Positions 1-5,511 of a stretch of 6,115 nucleotides of DNA are shown here, in pieces. This stretch comes from Verrucomicrobiota bacterium. Lineage in GTDB: Bacteria > Verrucomicrobiota > Kiritimatiellia > CAIQIC01 > Lenti-01. The notes beneath the pieces were generated by a model. It did no database searches and was not told where the DNA came from. It worked only from the letters and a program-made list of their open reading frames with translations. Position numbers and translations under genes: made by a program. How positions within the stretch are numbered: the stretch's first letter is position 1; the number at the start of each line of letters is the position of its first letter. The stretch spans positions 1-6,115 of the forward strand of contig JAKLIL010000117.1 of assembly GCA_022709625.1 (NCBI GenBank), read 5' to 3'.

Positions 1-42
1 CCGTCGTCCAGCGAAGACCAGCCGAAAGGAGATGCCCCATGA
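1..42 (+). CDS. Possible C-terminal tail of an upstream gene (partial)
   Basis: The frame beginning at base 1 is open and ends at a TGA (40-42) that overlaps the ATG of the next gene as ATGA, a common arrangement between translationally coupled operon genes. Only 13 residues are visible (PSSSEDQPKGDAP). They are polar and low-complexity, as protein tails often are, and give no clue to function. The other two forward frames are also open across these few bases, so the fragment could equally be non-coding leader. Confidence 0.3.
   Translation, partial: PSSSEDQPKGDAP
25..31 (+). promoter_or_regulatory. Shine-Dalgarno site of the zinc-ribbon gene
   Basis: AAAGGAG lies 7 bases before the ATG at 39. 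It is one of only two clear ribosome-binding sites in the window and fixes the start of the 154-residue protein, rather than the overlapping frame that begins at 32. Confidence 0.75.
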
Positions 43-503
43 GCGCCGACAACCTGCCCGCACACGACTCGACGGACATCCGCGAAGGCGACATCCTGTT
101 CGACTGCCCGCATTGCGGCAAGAACATGGCCATCGAGGCGGCTGGCGCCGGCCTGATGGTTCGGTGCGCCAACTGCGGCCAGCCGATCCAGGTGCCGATC
201 CCCAACCACCATACGCCGGAAGCCCCCGTGGCCACCGCGCCGGCGGACGTGCCGGTGGACGATGGCAGTCCCCAGGCGGTCATCCGGCAACTCGACGCCG
301 CGCTGGCCATGGCCAACCAGCAGATCGACCGGCTCCTGGCCGAAAAGGAAGCCCTGCAGGAGCGGCGGGCTTTTCTGGAGCAAATGCGCATCGCCAACGT
401 GACGCGCTTCGAGCATATCGCCTTGGAACTGGGCGCGGTCCAGGACGCGCTCGACCGCGCGCTGGTCCTGCTGGCGGAAGTCCGGGCGGAGAAACCCGCC
501 TAA
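39..503 (+). CDS. Small zinc-ribbon/coiled-coil protein next to the secretion ATPase
   Basis: This 154-residue soluble protein has no signal peptide or membrane segment. Its N-terminal part holds two CxxC knuckles, C23/C26 (CPHCG) and C43/C46 (CANCG), 16 residues apart. This is a zinc-ribbon layout like the short 'CP.CG...RC..CG..I.VP' modules common in Planctomycetes and Verrucomicrobia proteins. A Pro/Ala/Val-rich linker (about 52-78) leads to a charged, Leu/Ala-rich helix (about 79-151) that is probably a coiled coil. The start is set by a good ribosome-binding site. The stop lies 7 bases before the ATPase gene, so the two are almost certainly co-transcribed. By context it could be an accessory or regulator of the pilus/secretion motor, but I recognise no named family and no function is shown by the sequence itself. 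Confidence 0.8.
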   Translation: MSADNLPAHDSTDIREGDILFDCPHCGKNMAIEAAGAGLMVRCANCGQPIQVPIPNHHTPEAPVATAPADVPVDDGSPQAVIRQLDAALAMANQQIDRLLAEKEALQERRAFLEQMRIANVTRFEHIALELGAVQDALDRALVLLAEVRAEKPA

Positions 504-510
504 GCCGTCC

Positions 511-2217
511 ATGGCCGGAGCGCCCTCCAACCGGTTGTCGGCGATGCTGGAAGCGACGGGTCTCTTTACCCCGCCGCAGATCGAAGAATTGGCCATCAAG
601 CAGCGCGAAAACGACGGCGTGCTGACCGCGACCGTGGTGGCGCTGGAATATGCGCGCGAAGACGCTTTCCTGGCCGCGCTCGCCAAGGCCATGCAGGTGC
701 CCTACGTGCGCGTCGGCGACCAGCCCATTCCCGGCGAAGTGCTCGACAAGGTGCCCACCAAGGCCGTGTTCCAGTACAACGTCATCCCCGTCGGCATCGA
801 GAACGGCATGCTGCGCGTGGCCACGAGCGAGCCGTTCCGGCCCGGCTTGGCCGACTCCCTGCGGCTGGCTTCCGCCCTGCGGGTGAAGTTCGCCCTCAGC
901 CCCGCCGCCGACATCGAAAAGGCGGCCAAGAAATTCTACGGCGTCGGCGCCGACACGCTCGATCGTTTGATCGCGGACAACCAGATCGACCTCGACGCGG
1001 ACGCCGGTCCCTCCGTCGGCGATCTGAGCAACCTCGACCAAGACGCCAGCGTGGTGAAGTTCGTCAACCAAATCATCTGGGAAGCCCACCACGACCGCGG
1101 CACCGACATCCACATCGAGCCGATGGAAAACGACTTGCGGATCCGCTACCGCATCGACGGCGTGCTGCATCCGACGCCGCTGCCGCCCCAGATGAAGCGG
1201 TTCCAAGCCGCCATCATCAGCCGCATCAAGGTCATGGCCGGCATGGATATCGCCGAGAAACGCCTTCCCCAGGACGGCCGCATCAGCCTGCGCGTGAAGG
1301 GCGAGGAGATCGACGTCCGCGTGTCCACCATGCCGACGGTCTACGGCGAAAGCGTCAGCCTGCGCCTGCTGATGCGCTCCAGCGGCATGTACGGCATGGA
1401 CAAACTCGGCCTGTTCCCAGACGACGAGGACATCCTCCATCGCCTGATCCGCCGGCCGCACGGCATCCTGCTGGTGACCGGGCCGACGGGATCCGGCAAG
1501 TCCACCAGCCTCTACGCCTGGCTGCACACCATCAATTCCGTGGACAAGCGCATCCTGACAGTCGAAGACCCGATCGAATACGAAATGGCCGGCATCAACC
1601 AGATCCAGATCCGGCCCGAAATCGGACTGACCTTCGCCGTGGGCCTGCGCCACATTCTGCGCCAGGACCCCGACGTGATCATGGTCGGGGAAATCCGCGA
1701 CCAGGAGACGGCCGACATCGCCATCCGCGCGGCCCTGACCGGCCACTTGGTGTTCAGCACCCTGCACACCAACGACGCGGCCGGCGCCATCACCCGCCTG
1801 GTGGACATGGGCATCGAACCGTTCCTGGTTTCCAGTTCGGTGGAAGCCCTCGTGGCCCAGCGCCTCATCCGCCAGCTTTGTCGGCGCTGCAAGCGGCCGT
1901 GGCCGATCGACCGGGCCTTTCTGGAATCCTTGGTCTTTCCGCTGGACCAGCTCCCGAACGGCACCATCTGCGAACCCGTCGGCTGCGAGGAATGTCGCGG
2001 CACCGGCTACGTCGGGCGGACCGGCATCTACGAGATCCTGGTCGTCGGCGACGACATCCGCCAAATGATCGTGGACCGCAAGTCCGCGGCGGACATCAAA
2101 GCCCACGCGCTGGCGCACGACATGCATACCCTGCGCATGGACGGCTGGCGCAAGGTTCTGGCGGGCATCACCACCTTGGAGGAAGTGATCCGCGTGACCT
2201 CGGAGGACGAAACCTGA
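511..2217 (+). CDS. gspE/pilB: GspE/PilB-family assembly ATPase (type IV pilus/type II secretion)
   Basis: This 568-residue hexameric motor ATPase would sit on the cytoplasmic side of the inner membrane and power pilus or pseudopilus assembly. The N-terminal MshEN/T2SSE_N-type domain (about 1-145) is followed by the catalytic region. That contains the N2-like segment with GTDIHIEP (197-204) and RLPQDGRI (251-258), Walker A GPTGSGKST (324-332), the Asp box ILTVEDPIEYE (348-358), the Walker B region DPDVIMVGEIRD (386-397), the His box TGHLVFSTLHTND (410-422), and the C-terminal metal-binding cysteines C457/C460 and C492/C495. Every core motif is intact and the length is normal. The start follows the previous stop by 7 bases with no convincing ribosome-binding site, so translational coupling is likely; Met12 (544) is the alternative. 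The PilB and GspE subtypes cannot be separated here because pilins and secretin are not visible. Confidence 0.97.
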   Translation: MAGAPSNRLSAMLEATGLFTPPQIEELAIKQRENDGVLTATVVALEYAREDAFLAALAKAMQVPYVRVGDQPIPGEVLDKVPTKAVFQYNVIPVGIENGMLRVATSEPFRPGLADSLRLASALRVKFALSPAADIEKAAKKFYGVGADTLDRLIADNQIDLDADAGPSVGDLSNLDQDASVVKFVNQIIWEAHHDRGTDIHIEPMENDLRIRYRIDGVLHPTPLPPQMKRFQAAIISRIKVMAGMDIAEKRLPQDGRISLRVKGEEIDVRVSTMPTVYGESVSLRLLMRSSGMYGMDKLGLFPDDEDILHRLIRRPHGILLVTGPTGSGKSTSLYAWLHTINSVDKRILTVEDPIEYEMAGINQIQIRPEIGLTFAVGLRHILRQDPDVIMVGEIRDQETADIAIRAALTGHLVFSTLHTNDAAGAITRLVDMGIEPFLVSSSVEALVAQRLIRQLCRRCKRPWPIDRAFLESLVFPLDQLPNGTICEPVGCEECRGTGYVGRTGIYEILVVGDDIRQMIVDRKSAADIKAHALAHDMHTLRMDGWRKVLAGITTLEEVIRVTSEDET

Positions 2218-2248
2218 CGGTGGGCGCGTCCGCCGCCGGGACCGTGCC

Positions 2249-3580
2249 ATGACGCAATTCCGTTACGTCGCCAAAAGCCGCGCCGGCGAGCGCCAGGAAG
2301 GGACGCTGGACGTCGCCGACAAGCGCGCCGCGCTGGCCCAGCTCGGCCGGCTCGGGCTGGTGCCCATTTCCGTGGCGGAGATCCAAGGCAAAGCCGCGCC
2401 GCCGCCGGCCGACAAAACCAAGCCGGAGGGCAAGGCGGCCGTCGCGCCCGCCGCGCCGGCTCCTGCGCCGGCGGCGGCAAAGTCGGCCCCGGCCGGACGC
2501 CGGAAATGGTACCGCTTCGAGAAGGGCTTGCGCTCCAAGCCGCGGATGAAAATGGGCGAACTGCTCCTGTTCACGAGCGAATTGTCCGACCTGCTGGCTT
2601 CGGGCATGACGCTGGGCGCCGGCCTGCACGCCTTGGCCCAGCGGCAAACGGGCAAGGCGCAGGACGCCATCGTCGTGGATCTGCGCGACGACATCGTGTC
2701 CGGCGCCAGCCTGTCGGGCGCGCTCTCGCGCTGGCCCGACAGCTTCCCGACGCTCTACGTCAGCATGGTGAAGGCCGGCGAGGCCAGCGGCCAGCTGCCC
2801 GGCGTGCTGGAACGGCTGGTGAAGCACTACGAGCGCGTGTTGGCCGCCCGCGAAAAGGTCGGCATGGCGCTGGTCTACCCGCTGATCGTGACCCTCGTGG
2901 GGTTCGGCGCGATGGCGTTCATGATGGTCTTCGTGATCCCGCGCTTCTCCGCCATGTTCGCCGAACTGGGCGGCACCTTGCCGCTGCCCACCCGCATTTT
3001 GATCGGGCTCAGCGCCGGGCTGCTGAAATACGGCTGGGCGCTGGCGATCGGCCTGGTGTTCCTCGTGGCCGCGGGGCGGCGCGCGCTCAAGACGCCGGCG
3101 GGGCGCGAATGGAAAGACCGCGTGCTGCTGCGGCTACCCGTGGCGGGCAACATCGTCCGGGCCAACGCCTTCGCCAATTTCGCGCACACCCTCGGCACGC
3201 TGCTGGCCAACGGCGTGCAGGTTCTCCAGGCCTTGTCCATCGTGGAAAACACGGTCGGCAACGTCGTCGTCGCCCAGGCCATCCACGCCGCGAAGGACCG
3301 CGTCACCGACGGTTCGACCATCTCCCGGCCCCTGTCGCAGGACGGCATCTTTCCCAAGCTGCTGACCGACATGCTGGCCATCGGCGAAGAGTCCGGCGAC
3401 ATGGCCGGAGCGCTGGAGCACATTGCCCGCCGCTACGACGGCGAATTGGACCGCGCCGTCAAGCTGCTGACCACCGTTCTCGAACCCGTGATGATGCTGG
3501 TCATCGCGGTGGGCGTCGGGTTCGTCGCCATCAGCATGCTGATGGCCGTCTTCGACTTGACCAGCGGCCTCAATCCCTGA
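2249..3580 (+). CDS. gspF/pilC: GspF/PilC-family inner-membrane platform protein
   Basis: This 443-residue polytopic protein is the inner-membrane platform that couples the ATPase to pilin assembly. The N-terminus has the family signature FRYVAKSRAGERQEGTLD (4-21). A long Ala/Pro/Lys-rich linker (about 48-87) follows, then two T2SSF repeats. The first (about 104-228) carries KAGEASGQLPGVLERL (175-190) and the second (about 306-432) carries AIGEESGDMAGALEHI (377-392), the duplicated GExSG element typical of the family. Hydrophobic segments at about 207-232, 250-276 and 408-434 give the usual three membrane spans. The gene lies 31 bases after the ATPase with only a weak GGGA (2238-2241) before its ATG. 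The linker is longer than I expect for the family and accounts for the slightly large size. The stop overlaps the convergent glycosyltransferase gene. Confidence 0.95.
   Translation: MTQFRYVAKSRAGERQEGTLDVADKRAALAQLGRLGLVPISVAEIQGKAAPPPADKTKPEGKAAVAPAAPAPAPAAAKSAPAGRRKWYRFEKGLRSKPRMKMGELLLFTSELSDLLASGMTLGAGLHALAQRQTGKAQDAIVVDLRDDIVSGASLSGALSRWPDSFPTLYVSMVKAGEASGQLPGVLERLVKHYERVLAAREKVGMALVYPLIVTLVGFGAMAFMMVFVIPRFSAMFAELGGTLPLPTRILIGLSAGLLKYGWALAIGLVFLVAAGRRALKTPAGREWKDRVLLRLPVAGNIVRANAFANFAHTLGTLLANGVQVLQALSIVENTVGNVVVAQAIHAAKDRVTDGSTISRPLSQDGIFPKLLTDMLAIGEESGDMAGALEHIARRYDGELDRAVKLLTTVLEPVMMLVIAVGVGFVAISMLMAVFDLTSGLNP
3570..3580. other. Tail-to-tail overlap of the platform and glycosyltransferase genes
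   Basis: The platform gene ends with TGA at 3578-3580 on the + strand. The glycosyltransferase ends with TGA read from 3572 to 3570 on the - strand. The final codons therefore share 11 bases in antisense, and no spacer remains for a conventional terminator between the two genes. Confidence 0.85.
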
Positions 3581-4556
3581 CCGCCGCCGCCGGCCACTGG
3601 CCGGACAGCGCAAAATATTTCTTCAGCACCAGCAGGGCCACCAGACGTTCCCGGGCTTCGTTCCGGAACATCGCGGCATGCGCCTGCGCGTTCCGAATGA
3701 TTTCCAGCGCGTCCGCCGGGTGCGCCAGATAGTAATCCATTTTTTCGTCCAAGTCGGCAAAGTCGTCCTGCAGGGCCACGTAATGCCGGCCGGGAACCAG
3801 CCACCCCTCGAGGAACCAGGTTTCGAACCGCGGCCGGGGCATGAAGCACAGGGAATTCGAGGCCATGACCCATTTGAGGTTGGAGGCCACGTCGTTGCCC
3901 TCCAAGGCCAGGACGAACTTGGACTGCAACTGCTCGGCGATGCTCAGATAGCCCTTGGCCCAGGGATGCTCCGTCTTCCGCTTGTGGGCGTGCCCCACGT
4001 CGCAGCGGGGATGGCGGAAATACCGTTCGAGGAACCGCCGGCGATGGGGTTGCGCGGCGTTGCCGCGCCACACCAGTTGGTCGCGTTTCCGCGCGTACGG
4101 CAGCGGATCGGCGACGAACACGAAATGGCGGATTTTATCGAGCTTGAACAGCACCGAGTTGGCGTTGTCGCCGGCGATCGGTCGCGCCTTGACGATGGTG
4201 GGGCGGTCCGGCACGAACGTTTTGTCGCCGAAGCGGTAGCGCACCTTCCAGGCCGGGTCGAAGTAGCGGGCGTATTCGTAGAAGTCCAGGTAGAAATTGC
4301 GTTTGCCCCTACGCAGGGTGCACCGGAAGGGGTCGTCGATTTCGGCGGCGGGAAACGGGGCGGACACCTTGTTGCAATAGTCCACGCGCTTGTGGATGTC
4401 CGCCTCCTTGCCCGGCGGAACGGCGCGGAGCAGGCCGTCAAGCCGCCGCCGGCACGGTCCGGCGGGCAGGACGCATTGCAGCAGATGGCGGACGTAGTAA
4501 AAGAAACGCGAGTTCTTTTGTCCGGCGTTCGCGAGGGTGCCCGCCAGCGGATTCAT
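3570..4556 (-). CDS. Family 90 (CAP10-type) glycosyltransferase
   Basis: This 328-residue protein is probably a cytoplasmic or membrane-associated glycosyltransferase that adds a sugar (glucose or xylose in characterised relatives) to LPS, capsule or another surface glycan; donor and acceptor cannot be read here. The GT90/CAP10 region covers about 145-300. It has DQLVWRGNAAQPHRRRFL (159-176), with the typical WRG followed by an Arg cluster. The strongly conserved C-terminal block includes YLSIAEQLQSKFVLALEG (203-220), NDVASNLKWVMASNSLCFMP (221-240), then FETWFLEGWLVPGRHYVAL (244-262) and the DLDEKMDYYLAHPADALEI helix (268-286). No signal peptide or membrane segment is obvious. The ATG is the first possible start after an in-frame TGA 6 bases upstream, and no ribosome-binding site is seen. 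It is a single gene, convergent with the pilus genes and divergent from tatD. Confidence 0.9.
   Translation of the reverse strand: MNPLAGTLANAGQKNSRFFYYVRHLLQCVLPAGPCRRRLDGLLRAVPPGKEADIHKRVDYCNKVSAPFPAAEIDDPFRCTLRRGKRNFYLDFYEYARYFDPAWKVRYRFGDKTFVPDRPTIVKARPIAGDNANSVLFKLDKIRHFVFVADPLPYARKRDQLVWRGNAAQPHRRRFLERYFRHPRCDVGHAHKRKTEHPWAKGYLSIAEQLQSKFVLALEGNDVASNLKWVMASNSLCFMPRPRFETWFLEGWLVPGRHYVALQDDFADLDEKMDYYLAHPADALEIIRNAQAHAAMFRNEARERLVALLVLKKYFALSGQWPAAAVRD
3590..3604. terminator. GC-rich hairpin at the convergent gene ends (weak terminator candidate)
   Basis: CCGGCCA-C-TGGCCGG is a perfect 15-base palindrome starting 10 bases after the platform gene stop. As RNA it can form a 6-bp all-GC stem with a 3-base loop. 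No U-tract follows on either strand, and the hairpin lies inside the last codons of the glycosyltransferase, so intrinsic termination is unproven. It may simply pause or stabilise transcripts at the convergent junction, or be chance in GC-rich DNA. Confidence 0.3.
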
Positions 4557-4564
4557 GGCGATTC

Positions 4565-4592
4565 AGCATGGCACAACGGGTCCAAACGTCAA
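4565..4592 (-). promoter_or_regulatory. Possible sigma-70-type promoter of the glycosyltransferase gene
   Basis: On the - strand, TTGACG (4592-4587) is separated by 16 bases from CATGCT (4570-4565). The -35 box matches the consensus at 5 of 6 positions. The -10 box matches at only 3, including the key A at position 2 and T at position 6. Transcription would begin roughly 7-9 bases further on, at or next to the ATG at 4556. Confidence 0.3.
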
Positions 4593-4614
4593 CCGCGCCG
4601 CGCGGCCGGACGGG

Positions 4615-4634
4615 CCAAACCGAATCGCGTTTGG
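4615..4634. repeat. Operator-like dyad CCAAAC-N8-GTTTGG
   Basis: Two perfect 6-base inverted arms are separated by 8 bases in the middle of the divergent intergenic region. A further copy, CCAAACG, lies at 4582-4588 just beyond the candidate glycosyltransferase -35 box. The size resembles a dimeric repressor site, but a dyad this short is not rare by chance. Confidence 0.2.
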
Positions 4635-4669
4635 GGGCTACCCCGTCCGCGTCGGCGTTCGGTCGGGAT

Positions 4670-4698
4670 TTGCCAAGGCCGGCGCCGGTGGCTACTAT
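4670..4698 (+). promoter_or_regulatory. Probable sigma-70-type promoter of the tatD operon
   Basis: TTGCCA (4670-4675), a 17-base spacer and TACTAT (4693-4698) form a good promoter: 5 of 6 at -35, 4 of 6 at -10, ideal spacing, and an AT-rich -10 in very GC-rich DNA. The expected start of transcription is about 4705-4706, right at the second in-frame ATG of tatD. The -10 box contains the first two bases of the ATG at 4697, which argues against that codon being used from this promoter. Confidence 0.5.
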
Positions 4699-4705
4699 GA
4701 AGCTC

Positions 4706-5509
4706 ATGATGCTGTTCGACACCCATGCGCACTTCGACGGATTTGCGTCGGAGGGGGCCGTCGCGGCGGTTCTGGCGCGCGCGGCCGCGGCGGGCGTGGC
4801 GAAGATCTGCGCGGTCGGCAGTTCGGAAACCTCCAACGAACTGGTCGTGCGGCTGGCGCAGGAGCATCCCGGCGCGCTGCTGGCGGCGGTCGGCTACGAC
4901 CGCGACCAGGTCGCCCACCCGCACGATTCGGAGCGGTTGGCGGCGCTGGCCGCCCATCCGGCCGTGGCCGCGGTGGGGGAGATCGGCCTCGACTACTACT
5001 ATTCCGCGGAAACCGCGCCCGCCCAGCGCGCGTTGTTCGGCCGCATGCTGGCGTTCGCGGCGGAACGGCGCCTGCCCGTCGTGGTCCACAGCCGCTACGC
5101 GGACGACGACACCGTCGACCTGCTGGGCGAGTTTTCCACGGCTTGGAAAAAAGTTTTCCACACTGTGGAAAACTTGCCGCCGCCGGGCATCCTGCACTGC
5201 TTCACGGGCGACGCGGGGTTCGCCGAGGAGTTGCTGGCGCTGGGCTTCCTGATCAGTTTCAGCGGCATCGTCAGCTTCAACAATGCCGGTCCCCTGCGGG
5301 AGGTGGCCAAGCTCGTGCCGGAAGACCGCCTGCTGATCGAGACCGATTGTCCCTATTTGACACCCAAACCGTTTCGGGGGAAAGTGAACGAACCGGCGTT
5401 CGTGGCGCGCGTGGCCGAAGTACTGGCGGAAACGCGCGGCACCACCGCCGCGGCGGTGGCGGAGACCACGTTTGCCAACGCCCTCCGGGTTTTCCAACGG
5501 GAAGGTTGA
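4706..5509 (+). CDS. tatD: TatD-family metal-dependent DNase/hydrolase
   Basis: This 267-residue TIM-barrel metal-dependent hydrolase belongs to the TatD family, cytoplasmic 3'-5' exonucleases linked to DNA repair and DNA degradation. The metal-binding motifs are all present: DTHAH (5-9; H7, H9), VGEIGLDYYY (90-99; E92), VVHSR (126-130; H128), ILHCFTG (162-168; H164) and IETDCPYLTP (211-220; D214). The ATG at 4706 is chosen because the protein then begins like family members (MLFDTHAH) and the promoter's expected +1 falls there. ATG codons at 4697 and 4709 are also possible, and the frame is open to 4568. H128 and H164 are 36 residues apart, about 11 more than I recall for E. coli TatD or YcfH. 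The excess coincides with the palindromic repeat at 5130-5174, which supplies FSTAWKKVFHTVEN (143-156). The gene is probably co-transcribed with the ROK gene 2 bases downstream. Confidence 0.95.
   Translation: MMLFDTHAHFDGFASEGAVAAVLARAAAAGVAKICAVGSSETSNELVVRLAQEHPGALLAAVGYDRDQVAHPHDSERLAALAAHPAVAAVGEIGLDYYYSAETAPAQRALFGRMLAFAAERRLPVVVHSRYADDDTVDLLGEFSTAWKKVFHTVENLPPPGILHCFTGDAGFAEELLALGFLISFSGIVSFNNAGPLREVAKLVPEDRLLIETDCPYLTPKPFRGKVNEPAFVARVAEVLAETRGTTAAAVAETTFANALRVFQREG
5130..5174. repeat. 45-base double-palindrome repeat inserted in frame in tatD
   Basis: Perfect 9-base terminal inverted repeats, AGTTTTCCA (5130-5138) and TGGAAAACT (5166-5174), enclose two tandem hairpins of the form TTTTCCA-N5-TGGAAAA at 5132-5150 and 5154-5172. 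AGTTTTCCA recurs as a direct repeat at 5152-5160, 22 bases after the first copy. The second hairpin extends to a perfect 12-base-arm palindrome, 5151-5162 with 5164-5175, around base 5163. The loops differ (CGGCT and CACTG) while the arms are identical. The element is far richer in A+T than the gene around it, 45 bases long (15 codons), and free of stops in all six frames. It lies where TatD has extra residues. I infer a mobile, coding-compatible palindromic element. No other complete copy is in the window; single half-sites such as TTTTCCA at 5490-5496 look like chance. Confidence 0.75.
5499..5505 (+). promoter_or_regulatory. Shine-Dalgarno site of the ROK gene, within the end of tatD
   Basis: GGGAAGG lies 6 bases before the ATG at 5512 and overlaps the last tatD codons. 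It fixes the start of the kinase gene and supports translation from a shared tatD transcript. Confidence 0.7.
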
Positions 5510-5511
5510 AC

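Larger units (their letters stand above)
4557..4696. other. Divergent intergenic region between the glycosyltransferase and tatD
   Basis: These 140 bases separate the two divergent start codons and should hold both promoters. The tatD frame is open back to 4568, but that extra N-terminus is Arg/Thr/Ser/Pro-rich and unlike the family, so I treat it as non-coding. The region contains the promoter-like elements listed separately and three CCAAAC half-sites (4582-4587, 4615-4620 and, inverted, 4629-4634). No RNA gene is visible. Confidence 0.7.

Noticed and set aside
32..625. A 197-residue + strand frame overlapping the zinc-ribbon gene
   Set aside because: It has Arg/Pro/Gly-rich shadow composition, and the ribosome-binding site is correctly spaced for the ATG at 39 instead.
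280..2250. A 656-residue open frame on the - strand, antisense to the ATPase gene
   Set aside because: It is rich in His, Asp, Gly and Arg with no recognisable domain, and it mirrors the ATPase codons. Long antisense frames are expected in DNA this rich in G+C.
3678..4700. A 340-residue + strand open frame antisense to the glycosyltransferase
   Set aside because: It has no family resemblance, whereas the - strand frame carries clear GT90 motifs throughout.
4568..4705. An N-terminal extension of tatD back to the ATG at 4568
   Set aside because: The extra residues are low-complexity and unlike TatD, and they would overlap the divergent promoter region. The family N-terminus begins at 4706-4709.
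5130..5174. The tatD palindrome as an intrinsic terminator or a CRISPR repeat
   Set aside because: It lies inside an intact conserved coding sequence with no following U-tract. Two 19-base hairpin units 3 bases apart have no spacer structure like a CRISPR array.
4589..5497. A 302-residue - strand open frame opposite tatD
   Set aside because: It is a compositional shadow. The + strand frame holds all the TatD catalytic motifs.
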